Source: Amycolatopsis sp. WAC 01376 (GTDB lineage Bacteria; Actinomycetota; Actinomycetes; Mycobacteriales; Pseudonocardiaceae). From it: a stretch of DNA of 64,000 nt. The stretch's first letter is position 1; every line of letters begins with the position of its first letter. Positions 51,003 to 58,449 of this stretch are shown piece after piece. Under the pieces are notes generated by a model. The model was not told where the DNA came from, searched no databases, and was given only the letters and a program-made list of their open reading frames with translations. The stretch lies in assembly GCF_003947415.1 (NCBI RefSeq), contig NZ_QHKL01000002.1, forward strand, positions 1 to 64,000, given 5' to 3'. The translations under genes were made by a program, and so were the position numbers.

Positions 51003-52065
51003 GCCGCCACAGCGAGGTCACCTCCCGCGCGCGGGCGTCGTGCAACGGATCCGTCCGATCGGTGACGCGCGGATGCCGCGGCCGGATGTCCTCCCGGCCC
51101 CGGATTTCGAGGCCGGACCGGTCGAACGCGGCCAGCAGCTCGTCGCGCGTGCGCAGGCCCAGCAGTTCGGCGAGGTCGGACAGGATCAGCCACGCCTCCC
51201 CGCCGGGCTCGAGGTGCCGGGGCAGCCGGTCCAGGAACGCCTTGAGCATCCGGCTTCCCGGGTCGTAGACGGCGCGTTCGAGCGGAGTCCGCGCGCGGGA
51301 CGGCAGCCACGGCGGATTGCAGACGACCAGCGGCGCGCGGCCCGGCGGGAACACATCCGTTTCGAGCGTTTCGATCCCGCCGAAACCGAGGCGTTCGAAA
51401 TTCTCGCGTGCGCAGGCGAGCGCGCGGGGTTCGTTGTCCGTCGCCACCACGCGCTTCACGCCCCGGCGTGCGAGGACCGCGGCGAGCACGCCGGTCCCGG
51501 TGCCGATGTCGAAGGCCAGTTCCTTGGCGGGCAAGGGAGTCCTCGCCACCAGATCGACGTACTCGCCGCGGACGGGGGAGAAGACCCCGTGGTGCGGATG
51601 GAGTTTCGCGCCGAGCGCCGGGATTTCGACGCCCTTCACCCGCCATTCGTGCGCGCCGATGACGCCGAGCAGTTCGCGCAGGGACACCAGCGACGCGGTT
51701 TCGGAAGGCCCGTAGACCTCGGCGCAGGCGTCGCGTACGTCCGGCCCGCGACGCAACGGCAGGACGTGGCCGGGATCCAGCGGGACCAGCAGCCTGCCGA
51801 GGAGCCGTGCCCGGCGTGACTGATGGTTCCGCTGGTCCGGAAAGGGTTTCCCGGCCGCCGTTCCGCACCGGCGGGACAGCGCGGCGAGGAGGTTCCGCGC
51901 GCCGGGGAAGTCGCCGTACCAGGCGAGTCCGGTGCCGGAAGTGGCCAGCCGGAACGCCTCGTCGGCGGTGATCCCGTCGTCGACGTCGACAACGGTGAGA
52001 GGCGGTTTCACGCCGACGGTGGTCAGCCAGTGCCGACCACCGTCCTTTGTGGACAGGGGGTTCAT
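50971..52065 (-). CDS. Class I SAM-dependent methyltransferase (PrmC/RsmC-like)
   Basis: This 364-residue enzyme has a C-terminal Rossmann domain with LAFDIGTGTGVLAAVLARRG and the catalytic NPPW motif (VVCNPPWLPSRARTPLERAVYDPGS) typical of N-methyltransferases that modify nucleobases or glutamines. An N-terminal extension (residues 1-160) is not recognised. ATG at 52065; an in-frame start further up adds 21 residues. Confidence 0.87.
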   Translation of the reverse strand: MNPLSTKDGGRHWLTTVGVKPPLTVVDVDDGITADEAFRLATSGTGLAWYGDFPGARNLLAALSRRCGTAAGKPFPDQRNHQSRRARLLGRLLVPLDPGHVLPLRRGPDVRDACAEVYGPSETASLVSLRELLGVIGAHEWRVKGVEIPALGAKLHPHHGVFSPVRGEYVDLVARTPLPAKELAFDIGTGTGVLAAVLARRGVKRVVATDNEPRALACARENFERLGFGGIETLETDVFPPGRAPLVVCNPPWLPSRARTPLERAVYDPGSRMLKAFLDRLPRHLEPGGEAWLILSDLAELLGLRTRDELLAAFDRSGLEIRGREDIRPRHPRVTDRTDPLHDARAREVTSLWRLTTRAAPEPD

Positions 52066-52189
52066 GGTTTCCGTTCCTGGATCCGCCCGCGGCGAAGAGA
52101 CCCCGCGGGTGTGGCTCGTCGGGGACAAGGTCAGGAACGGCGGCTAGCGGACCACCGCGGCATGAACCGGCGTCGACACGTATCCGAGC

Positions 52190-53014
52190 CTACCGGAACG
52201 CGGCGGCGTGATCCGCGGCCCAGACGTCGAACTCCAGCGCCGGCCTGCCGGTGACGTCCTGGACGGCCGAGGTGACCTCGCCGGGTTTCGTGACGAGTTC
52301 CCGGAATCCGGTCAGCATCGTGTCGACGATGAAGTCCGGCATTTTCGCGAGCATGGCCGCCCTGGTTTCCTCCAACGGGGTTTCCTCCCAGCGCGCCGGG
52401 CGGCCGGCGGCCTCGCTGATGAGGCGCACCTGCTCGCTCTGCGTGATCGGCCGCGGCCCGGTGAGCACGTACTTCGCCCCCGCGTGCCCGTCTCCGGTGA
52501 GCGCTTCGACGGCCACCGCGGCGATGTCCCGCTCGTGGATCATCGTCATGGCCGCCTCGCCGTACACCCCGCGGACGACGCCGTCCGCGCGAATCGACGG
52601 CGCCCAGCCGAGGGTGTTCGTCGCGAACGCGTGCGGCCGCAGGAAGGTCCAGTCCACGCCCGCGGCTTCGATCGCCTCCTCGACGGTCCGGTGCCAGGTG
52701 CCGATGGCGTTGTCCTGTTCCGCCAAGGAATCGTCGACGGCTCCCGAGGACAGGAACACCACGCGCTTCACCCGCTCCCCGAGCAGTGCCACGGTGGGCA
52801 CCAGTGCCTCGGCGGATCCGGCGAGCATCAGGAACACCGTGTCGACGCCGTCGAGCGCCGGTGCGATCGTTTCCGGATCCGTCAGGTCGCCGCGGACCCC
52901 GTCCGGCGGCGGATTCCGGCTCAGCGGCCGGACCGGGACGTCTCGCGACCGCAACTGGGCGACCACTTGCGAGCCGACGTGGCCGGTGGCGCCGGCGACC
53001 AGGATCGGCTTCAT
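52190..53014 (-). CDS. NmrA-like NAD(P)-binding protein
   Basis: This 274-residue atypical short-chain reductase has the NmrA/HSCARG dinucleotide motif ILVAGATGHVGSQVVAQL and the middle segment VKRVVFLSSGAVDDSL. The C-terminal part resembles azoreductase- or SDR-a5-like proteins. ATG at 53014 overlaps the ABM-like stop (ATGA at 53011-53014), so both are in one operon under SoxR. Confidence 0.88.
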   Translation of the reverse strand: MKPILVAGATGHVGSQVVAQLRSRDVPVRPLSRNPPPDGVRGDLTDPETIAPALDGVDTVFLMLAGSAEALVPTVALLGERVKRVVFLSSGAVDDSLAEQDNAIGTWHRTVEEAIEAAGVDWTFLRPHAFATNTLGWAPSIRADGVVRGVYGEAAMTMIHERDIAAVAVEALTGDGHAGAKYVLTGPRPITQSEQVRLISEAAGRPARWEETPLEETRAAMLAKMPDFIVDTMLTGFRELVTKPGEVTSAVQDVTGRPALEFDVWAADHAAAFR

Positions 53015-53607
53015 GCCGCCACCGCCGAGACGATCGGGCGGTACCGCTTGACGGACCCGCCCGACATCCCCGGGTAGGTCTGCACCTTCTTCCACACGTC
53101 CGTGGTGCCGATGCCGTCGGAGCCTGGGGCCGCGAGCGCGGCGCGGTGCGCTTCGGCACTGGTCCATTCGGCGTAGTTCAACACCCGGGTCCCGTCGGTG
53201 CTGACGTGGAAATGCCCGCCGATACCGCCTTCCGGCCGCGCGGGTTCCGACGCCAGCGCTTCGAAGACGAGGTCGATCCAGTCGCGCTGTCGTCGCTCGT
53301 CAGGGCCCTCGAACTCGACCGAGACGATCACGAGGCAGCCGGGCACACCCTCGCCGCGCTGCCCGCGGTAGAGCTGGAACACGGGCGCGCCGTCCAGGTC
53401 CTGGATCGCGTCTTCGCTGGTCCACTGCTCGTAAGTGAAGGCGCCGTCGTGGTCGATGCCCTCGTACGCGGTGAAGGAGACGAGCCCTTCGGCTCCGTTC
53501 GCCCGCGCCTCGAACGCCGCCCGCGCCGTGTCGGTGTCCGGGTACTCCCTCGCCACCGCGACCAAGCCGGCCGCCGGTTCCGGCCAGTGTCCCTTGTGGA
53601 TGGTCAT
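53011..53607 (-). CDS. Tandem ABM-domain monooxygenase-like protein
   Basis: This 198-residue protein appears to contain two antibiotic-biosynthesis-monooxygenase-like repeats (FTAYEGIDHDGAFTYEQWTS in the first, HVSTDGTRVLNYAEWTSAEA in the second). ABM proteins oxidise quinone-type molecules without cofactor. ATG at 53607 is preferred since GGGGA lies 8 bases upstream; ATG at 53631 has GGAGG too close. Divergent from soxR. Confidence 0.8.
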   Translation of the reverse strand: MTIHKGHWPEPAAGLVAVAREYPDTDTARAAFEARANGAEGLVSFTAYEGIDHDGAFTYEQWTSEDAIQDLDGAPVFQLYRGQRGEGVPGCLVIVSVEFEGPDERRQRDWIDLVFEALASEPARPEGGIGGHFHVSTDGTRVLNYAEWTSAEAHRAALAAPGSDGIGTTDVWKKVQTYPGMSGGSVKRYRPIVSAVAA

Positions 53608-53645
53608 TTTCTCGATCCCCTGTTTCGTCATGCCTCCAGCATGAA

Positions 53646-53665
53646 ACTTAAACAAGGGTTGAAGT
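53646..53665. promoter_or_regulatory. SoxR-type operator
   Basis: ACTTAAAC (53646-53653) and GTTGAAGT (53658-53665) form a 7-of-8 inverted repeat around AAGG, between the ABM-like and soxR genes. MerR-family operators have this size and place. The match to known SoxR boxes was not tested. Confidence 0.5.
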
Positions 53666-53674
53666 CAAGCTAGG

Positions 53675-54130
53675 ATGGCGGACATGGCCGAACTGCCGTC
53701 CGAACTCACCATCGGGGAACTGTCCCGGCGCAGTGGTGTCGCCACCTCCGCCCTGCGGTTCTACGAGCGCCAAGGCCTCATCGGCAGCAGGCGGACCAGC
53801 GGGAACCAGCGCCGCTATCCCCGCACCATGCTCCGAGTGGTCGCGTTCATCCGCGCGTCGCACCACCTCGGCATCCCGCTGGAGGTGATCGGCGACGTGC
53901 TCGCGTTCCTGCCGGAGGGTGCCGCGCCGGATCAGGCCTTTTGGCAGCGCGCCTCGGAATGCTGGAGCGCCGAACTCAACAAACGCATCGAGCAGCTGGA
54001 GTGCATGCGCGACCGGTTCACCGAATGCATCGGTTGCGGCTGCCTGTCCTTCGAGCAGTGCGTCCTGGTGAACCCCGGTGACGTCCTCGCCGCCAAGGGG
54101 CCGGGCCCGGCGCGGCTGATCAACGACTGA
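53675..54130 (+). CDS. soxR: Redox-sensing regulator SoxR
   Basis: This 151-residue MerR-family protein has the winged helix ([26 protein letters not shown]) and a C-terminal 2Fe-2S binding loop [12 protein letters not shown] with Cys118, Cys121, Cys123 and Cys129 in the exact SoxR spacing. In actinomycetes SoxR senses redox-active antibiotics and turns on small detoxifying enzymes such as ABM-type monooxygenases. ATG at 53675; the gene overlaps the convergent sigma-factor gene by 11 bases. Confidence 0.95.
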   Translation: MADMAELPSELTIGELSRRSGVATSALRFYERQGLIGSRRTSGNQRRYPRTMLRVVAFIRASHHLGIPLEVIGDVLAFLPEGAAPDQAFWQRASECWSAELNKRIEQLECMRDRFTECIGCGCLSFEQCVLVNPGDVLAAKGPGPARLIND

Positions 54131-55340
54131 CCAGGGCCATCTTCCGCTCCAGCAGCCGTCTTTCGGCGCTGTTCCCGGCTCTTCGGATGGCCGCTTCGTA
54201 CTCCCGCGCCGATTCCGTCTCGCGGCCGGCGCGATGCAGCAGATCGGCGCGGATGGCGTGGTAGAGGTGGTATTCCTCCAGATCGAGGCCGTCGATCGCG
54301 GTGAGCGCCGCCGCCGGGCCGTCGACTTCCGCCACCGCGACGGCCCGGTTGAGCGCGACGATCGGGGTCGGGTTCAGCTCCAGCAGCAGGTCGTACAGCT
54401 GGACGATCTGCGACCAGTCCGTGCTCGCCGTGTCGGCGGCGTCGCTGTGGACGGCGTTGATCGCCGCCTGGATCTGGTACGGCCCCGGCTGGTTCCGCCG
54501 CAGGCACGCGCGGACCAGCGTCTGCCCTTCGGCGATCAGCTCCCGGTCCCACCGCGACCGGTCCTGTTCCGCCAGCAGTACGACGTCGCCGTCCGCGCCG
54601 GTGCGGGCCGCGCGACGCGATTCGGTCAACAGCATCAGCGCCAGCAACCCGGTCGCCTCCGGTTCGTCCGGCATGAGGCCGGTCAGCAGCCTGCCGAGCT
54701 GGATCGCCTCGGCGCACAGGTCCTCCCGCACCAGCCGCTCGCCCGAAGTGGCCGCGTAACCCTCGTTGAACACGAGGTAGATCACGGCGAGCACCGAACG
54801 CAGCCGATCCGGCAGGTCGGCGTCGCCCGGGACGCGATACGGGATCTTCGCGTCGCGGATCTTGCCCTTCGCCCGGACGAGCCGCTGCGCCATCGTCGCT
54901 TCGGGGACGAAGAACGCGTGCGCGATCTCGCCGGTGGTCAAACCGCCCAGCAGCTTCAGCGTCAGCGCGACCTGCGAGGGAACGGCCAGCGCGGGGTGGC
55001 AACAGGTGAAGATCAGCCGCAAGCGATCGTCACGCACCGGGCCCTCCTCCGCTGGTTCGTTGTCGGCGTTGAGCAGCGCGGCCTGCGCGTGCTTGTCGTC
55101 GCGGGCCGCGTCCCGCCGCAGGCGGTCGACGGCCTTGTTGCGGGCGGTCGTGATGATCCAGCCGGCCGGGCTCGGCGGCGGACCGGTGGACGGCCACCGG
55201 TCCACCGCCGCGGCGAAGGCGTCCTGGACCGCGTCTTCGGCGATGTCGATGTTGCCGAAGACCCGGACCAGCACGGACACCGCGCGGCCGTACTCCTCGG
55301 TGAAGACACGGCCGATGTCTTCGGTGGTCAGGGGACGCAC
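54120..55340 (-). CDS. ECF42-type RNA polymerase sigma factor
   Basis: This 406-residue sigma factor has sigma-2 ([29 protein letters not shown]), sigma-4 ([36 protein letters not shown]) and a large C-terminal TPR-like DUF6596 region, the ECF42 layout. ECF42 genes sit beside YCII/DGPF proteins, as here; the 13-base overlap with the YCII gene (55328-55340) links them. GTG at 55340. Confidence 0.93.
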   Translation of the reverse strand: MRPLTTEDIGRVFTEEYGRAVSVLVRVFGNIDIAEDAVQDAFAAAVDRWPSTGPPPSPAGWIITTARNKAVDRLRRDAARDDKHAQAALLNADNEPAEEGPVRDDRLRLIFTCCHPALAVPSQVALTLKLLGGLTTGEIAHAFFVPEATMAQRLVRAKGKIRDAKIPYRVPGDADLPDRLRSVLAVIYLVFNEGYAATSGERLVREDLCAEAIQLGRLLTGLMPDEPEATGLLALMLLTESRRAARTGADGDVVLLAEQDRSRWDRELIAEGQTLVRACLRRNQPGPYQIQAAINAVHSDAADTASTDWSQIVQLYDLLLELNPTPIVALNRAVAVAEVDGPAAALTAIDGLDLEEYHLYHAIRADLLHRAGRETESAREYEAAIRRAGNSAERRLLERKMALVSR

Positions 55341-55696
55341 GAAGGGTCTTCCACGCCCTGGAACGGCCGGACCTCGACCGGCAGGTAGGTGATCTCGGCG
55401 ACCCGGCGGCCCCAGTCGAGCGCGGCGTCCAGATCCGGTACTTCGACGATGGTGAAACCGCCGAGGTGCTCCTTCCCTTCGACGTACGGGCCGTCCGTCA
55501 TCGCGATCTCGCCGTTCTCCTTGGCCCGGAGCACGGTCGCGGTGGTCGGCGGGTGGAGTCCGGCGGCGAACACCCAGACACCCGCGGTCTTCATCTCGTC
55601 GTTGAGCGCCTGGATCTTGCGCATCACCGGTTCGAGCACCTCCGGCGGCGGGATGGGGCCGTCGGGGTGGTACAGGCTTATCAGGTACTGGGTCAT
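55328..55696 (-). CDS. YCII-domain (DGPF) protein, ECF42 partner
   Basis: This 122-residue protein has the YCII/DGPF core [61 protein letters not shown]42 sigma factors are always encoded near such proteins, whose role is unknown. ATG at 55696 has AGGAGG 5 bases upstream. It is first in the operon with the sigma gene. Confidence 0.92.
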   Translation of the reverse strand: MTQYLISLYHPDGPIPPPEVLEPVMRKIQALNDEMKTAGVWVFAAGLHPPTTATVLRAKENGEIAMTDGPYVEGKEHLGGFTIVEVPDLDAALDWGRRVAEITYLPVEVRPFQGVEDPSCVP

Positions 55697-55818
55697 GGCG
55701 TCCTCCTCAATCGTGCGGTTGTCACTCCCTATACGAAGGGCGTCCCGCCGATTCGACAGTGGCGGCGATTTTTCCGCGTTTTTTCTTTTCGCGCACATCG
55801 GCGCAGGTCAAACTAGCT

Positions 55819-55847
55819 TGTAGTGCTATCTAGGTAGTACTGCTACA
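55819..55847. promoter_or_regulatory. PadR operator candidate
   Basis: TGTAG (55819-55823) and CTACA (55843-55847) are outer inverted copies, with further partial symmetry (TAGTGCTA against TAGTACTG). It lies 9 bp before the padR start, in a position that would block transcription. Confidence 0.4.
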
Positions 55848-55856
55848 TTGCTCGCC

Positions 55857-56189
55857 GTGGATCAGGACCGGCGAGGCCAGTGGTTGCGGGGAGTGCTGGC
55901 GCCCTGCGTGCTGGCGCTGGTCGCGGAGCGGGAGTCCTACGGCTACGAGCTGGCCCAAGCGCTCGACGCCGCCGGGCTCGGCCCCATCCAGGGCGGCACG
56001 CTCTACCCGGTGCTGCTGCGGCTGCAACGGTTCGGCCTGGTCACCGCGAGCTGGCGGGACGGGACGGCCGGGCCCGCGCGCAAGTACTACCGGATCACCG
56101 CGGAAGGCCGGGAAACACTGCGGCACGCCACCGCCGACTGGCAGGAGTTCTCCGCCGGGGTGGCCTCGATCTTGCGGGAGGGAAGATGA
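55857..56189 (+). CDS. PadR-family regulator
   Basis: This 110-residue regulator has the PadR winged helix (LAPCVLALVAERESYGYELAQALDAAGLGPIQGGTLYPVLLRLQRFGLV) and its C-terminal helix. PadR proteins repress the transporter genes beside them. GTG at 55857 is used; TTG at 55848 adds three residues. Its stop overlaps the ABC gene (ATGA at 56186-56189). Confidence 0.92.
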   Translation: MDQDRRGQWLRGVLAPCVLALVAERESYGYELAQALDAAGLGPIQGGTLYPVLLRLQRFGLVTASWRDGTAGPARKYYRITAEGRETLRHATADWQEFSAGVASILREGR

Positions 56190-56998
56190 ACCACGACGGA
56201 TGGCTTTCCGCGCTGACGCACGAGCTGCGTCGTCGCGGCGTCGGCGAGGACGCGGCACGGCAGGTGGTCGCGGAGGCGGCGGTGCACCTGCGGGAAAGCG
56301 GCGGAGACCCGATCCGGGTCTTCGGACCGCCCGCCGTCTACGCCTCGGCCGTTGCCGAAAGCGTGGGACGGCCGAGGCGCCGTCCCGGCGAGGTGCTGCT
56401 GGAGGCTCGTGGCATCACGAAGAAATACGGCCGCCGGACGGTGCTGGACGACGTCGGCCTCGTGGTGCGGTCGGGGGAGATCGCCGCGGTGATCGGGGCG
56501 AACGGCTGTGGCAAGAGCACCTTCCTGAGCATCTGCGCCGGGCTCACCGGCGCGGACAAGGGCGAGGTCCGTGTGCGCGGTTCGCTCGGCTACTGCCCGC
56601 AGGACGGTGGCACGGCGGACTTCCTCGACGCGGGAGAGCATTTCGTCCTGATCGGCGCCGGCCGCGGGATGGCCCGTGAGGAGTCGGCCCGGGTCGGCGC
56701 CGCCCGTGCCGCGGCGCTGGACTGGACGCCCGCGCGGGGCGGTCAGGCCCGGCACCTTTCCGGCGGGACCCGGCAGAAGCTGAACCTCGTGCTCGCCGGG
56801 CTCGGCGAACCGGACGTGCTCCTGCTCGACGAGCCCTACCAGGGTTTCGACAAGGGCGCCTACCTCGACTTCTGGCAGCAGGTCTGGCAATGGCGGGAGG
56901 CGGGCAAGGCGATCGTGGTGGTCACCCATCTGCTGAACCAGCTGGACCGGGTCGACACCGTCCTCGAACTCTCCCCGGCAAGGAAGGCTGTCGCGTGA
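56186..56998 (+). CDS. ABC transporter ATP-binding protein with N-terminal HAAS-like extension
   Basis: This 270-residue ATPase has a ~60-residue helical N-terminus (WLSALTHELRRRGVGEDAARQVVAEAAVHL) resembling the HAAS domain normally found in separate proteins of PadR-linked operons, then Walker A (IGANGCGKSTF near residues 108-118), the signature RHLSGGTRQKLNLVL and Walker B VLLLDEPYQGFD. The ATP domain is short (about 195 residues), as in small exporters. Coupled to padR and the permease. Confidence 0.88.
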   Translation: MNHDGWLSALTHELRRRGVGEDAARQVVAEAAVHLRESGGDPIRVFGPPAVYASAVAESVGRPRRRPGEVLLEARGITKKYGRRTVLDDVGLVVRSGEIAAVIGANGCGKSTFLSICAGLTGADKGEVRVRGSLGYCPQDGGTADFLDAGEHFVLIGAGRGMAREESARVGAARAAALDWTPARGGQARHLSGGTRQKLNLVLAGLGEPDVLLLDEPYQGFDKGAYLDFWQQVWQWREAGKAIVVVTHLLNQLDRVDTVLELSPARKAVA

Positions 56999-57678
56999 AG
57001 AAGATCCTGACGGTCGCGGAGATGGCGCTGCGCGAACTGCTGCGGCGCCGGTCGGTCCTGCTGATCCTGGTGCTGCTGCCCCTGCTGTTCTACTTGAGCA
57101 GGCGCGGAGATCACCTCGGCCAGTCCATCCGGTTCGTCTGCCTCGGTCTCGGCTGGGCGCTGAGCACCGCCGCGCTGTTCGCCGGCAGCGCGAGCCGTGC
57201 CATGGAACCGCGGCTGAGGCTTTCGGGTTACCGCCCGCAGCACCTGTACCTCGGCCGCTTGAGTGCACTGTGGACGGTCGGTTTCCTCTTGTCCACGCCG
57301 TACTTCGTGCTGGTCCTCGTCGATCAGCACGACGTCCGGTACGGCCCGGTCGCGCTGATCATGGCACTGACGGTCGCCGTGTCGGCGCCGTTCGGGCTCG
57401 CGCTCAGTTCGGTTCTACCGCGTGAACTCGAAGGGACGCTGGTCCTGCTGATGGTCGTCGGGTTGCAGATGATGGCCGACCCGTCGAGCCTGATCGCGCG
57501 ACTGCTGCCGTTCTGGTCCAGCCGGGAGATCGGCACCTACGCCATCGACCACACGGACATCGGTTACCTGACGCGGGGTGTCGCGCACGGCGCGGTCTCG
57601 TTCGTGCTCCTGCTCGGCGCGGTCGCCGTCGCGTCGGGGTTCCGGTTGCGGCGTCGTTCGCACCTCAAGTTCGTTTAG
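56995..57678 (+). CDS. ABC transporter permease
   Basis: This 227-residue membrane protein has six hydrophobic segments (LLILVLLPLLFYLS; FGLALSSVL; HGAVSFVLLLGAVAVASG and others) and is the permease of the exporter. GTG at 56995 overlaps the ATPase stop (GTGA at 56995-56998). The operon padR-ABC-permease suggests export under PadR control. Confidence 0.85.
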   Translation: MKKILTVAEMALRELLRRRSVLLILVLLPLLFYLSRRGDHLGQSIRFVCLGLGWALSTAALFAGSASRAMEPRLRLSGYRPQHLYLGRLSALWTVGFLLSTPYFVLVLVDQHDVRYGPVALIMALTVAVSAPFGLALSSVLPRELEGTLVLLMVVGLQMMADPSSLIARLLPFWSSREIGTYAIDHTDIGYLTRGVAHGAVSFVLLLGAVAVASGFRLRRRSHLKFV

Positions 57679-57724
57679 CGTCCTGCACCGGAAGTTCGCG
57701 CCGTAAATCCGTATCGGTATCCGG

Positions 57725-57753
57725 CCGTTTCGCGCCTGGTCCGGAGTCGTGAG
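57725..57753. repeat. 29-bp direct repeat, copy 1
   Basis: CCGTTTCGCGCCTGGTCCGG followed by AGTCGTGAG. The second copy is at 58096-58124 with G for A. Copy 2 runs into the GTCGTGAGTGG palindrome; copy 1 keeps only GTCGTGAG of it, as if the palindrome had been lost. Confidence 0.6.
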
Positions 57754-57817
57754 GTGAGGAGTAAGGCAACCGTGTCGTGGCGCGGGCCCGGTGTCGCTGC
57801 TGCGTAGGCGTTCTCCT

Positions 57818-57872
57818 GGTAGTGAGGGCCTCCTTGCCTACTCTGAGGGTAGTGAAGGAGGCTTTCGCTACC
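57818..57872. repeat. 24-bp imperfect palindrome, GAAGGCC/GTAG family
   Basis: Left arm 57818-57841, 7-nt loop, right arm 57849-57872, with several mismatches. The inner part (CCTCCTTGCCTAC / GTAGTGAAGGAGG) corresponds to the hairpin at 128-160 and shares its loop length, so the two are copies of one element. Confidence 0.6.
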
Positions 57873-57927
57873 GTCGGATGTGGTCCCTGGTGATAGTGGG
57901 GCGGCTGTGGCCTCGGCGGCTGGTCGT

Positions 57928-57988
57928 GAAGTACATGAAGGCCTCCTTCCTTGCGCTAGACGCAAGGAAGGAGGCCTTCATGTACTTC
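57928..57988. repeat. 28-bp perfect palindrome, TGAAGGCCTCCTTCC family
   Basis: Arms 57928-57955 and 57961-57988 are exact inverse copies around CTAGA. The arm contains ATGAAGGCCTCCTTCC, the extended form of the element at 128-160. It is the longest perfect stem with a 5-nt loop in the window. Confidence 0.75.
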
Positions 57989-58035
57989 GGTAAGGCGTGA
58001 CTCGCGTGCCTAGATGCCGCACTCGGGAGTGCGGA

Positions 58036-58071
58036 GTCTGAACACGCGAGATCCGGGTCTGAGCACGCGAG
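58036..58071. repeat. 21-bp-period repeat, GTCTGRRCACGCGAG units
   Basis: GTCTGAACACGCGAG (58036-58050) and GTCTGAGCACGCGAG (58057-58071) lie 21 bases apart; an inverted CTCGCGTG is at 58001-58008. The core CACGCGAG and the period equal those of the array at 29151-29213. Confidence 0.55.
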
Positions 58072-58095
58072 TGCGGTGTCGCGTCACCCAACCCG

Positions 58096-58124
58096 CCGTT
58101 TCGCGCCTGGTCCGGGGTCGTGAG
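58096..58124. repeat. 29-bp direct repeat, copy 2
   Basis: Matches 57725-57753 with one difference. Its last bases form the beginning of the left arm of the palindrome at 58116-58163. Confidence 0.6.
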
Positions 58125-58163
58125 TGGCGATTCGGGTTCTAACCCGAATCGCCACTCACGACC
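58116..58163. repeat. 23-bp perfect palindrome, GTCGTGAGTGG family
   Basis: GGTCGTGAGTGGCGATTCGG plus GTT (58116-58138) is mirrored exactly at 58141-58163 around CT. The outer 11 bases equal those of the palindrome at 11930-11975, whereas the inner sequence differs. Confidence 0.75.
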
Positions 58164-58449
58164 TCCGCTGACACTCAAGACGACCCCCGGCACTCCCGTG
58201 GCCGGTCCGGAACCTCGCCATGAAGGCATCCTGGCTACCTTGAAGTCAGCGAAGTGCTGACGGCCCCGGCCGACAGCATCTTCACCGCACGAAACAAGAT
58301 CCTTCGGCACCCACTTCCGGCTCGGGACACTGGCGGATCCTCCTGCCTGGTACTGCCGGACCCAGGTTGACCAGACCGTTCCTGCTCCGGCTGATACCCG
58401 GTTTCCTGGACTCAGAACGCGAGAACGAGTCCACTTAGGAGACACAGAG

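Larger units (their letters stand above)
57679..58449. other. Repeat-packed spacer (771 bp)
   Basis: No gene is supported here. It contains a 29-bp direct repeat (57725-57753 and 58096-58124, one mismatch), three long palindromes (57818-57872, 57928-57988, 58116-58163), a 21-bp-period repeat (58036-58071) and short hairpins at 58017-58034 and 58245-58261. Its right end (58262-58449) holds the SDR leader with no clear structure. Confidence 0.6.
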
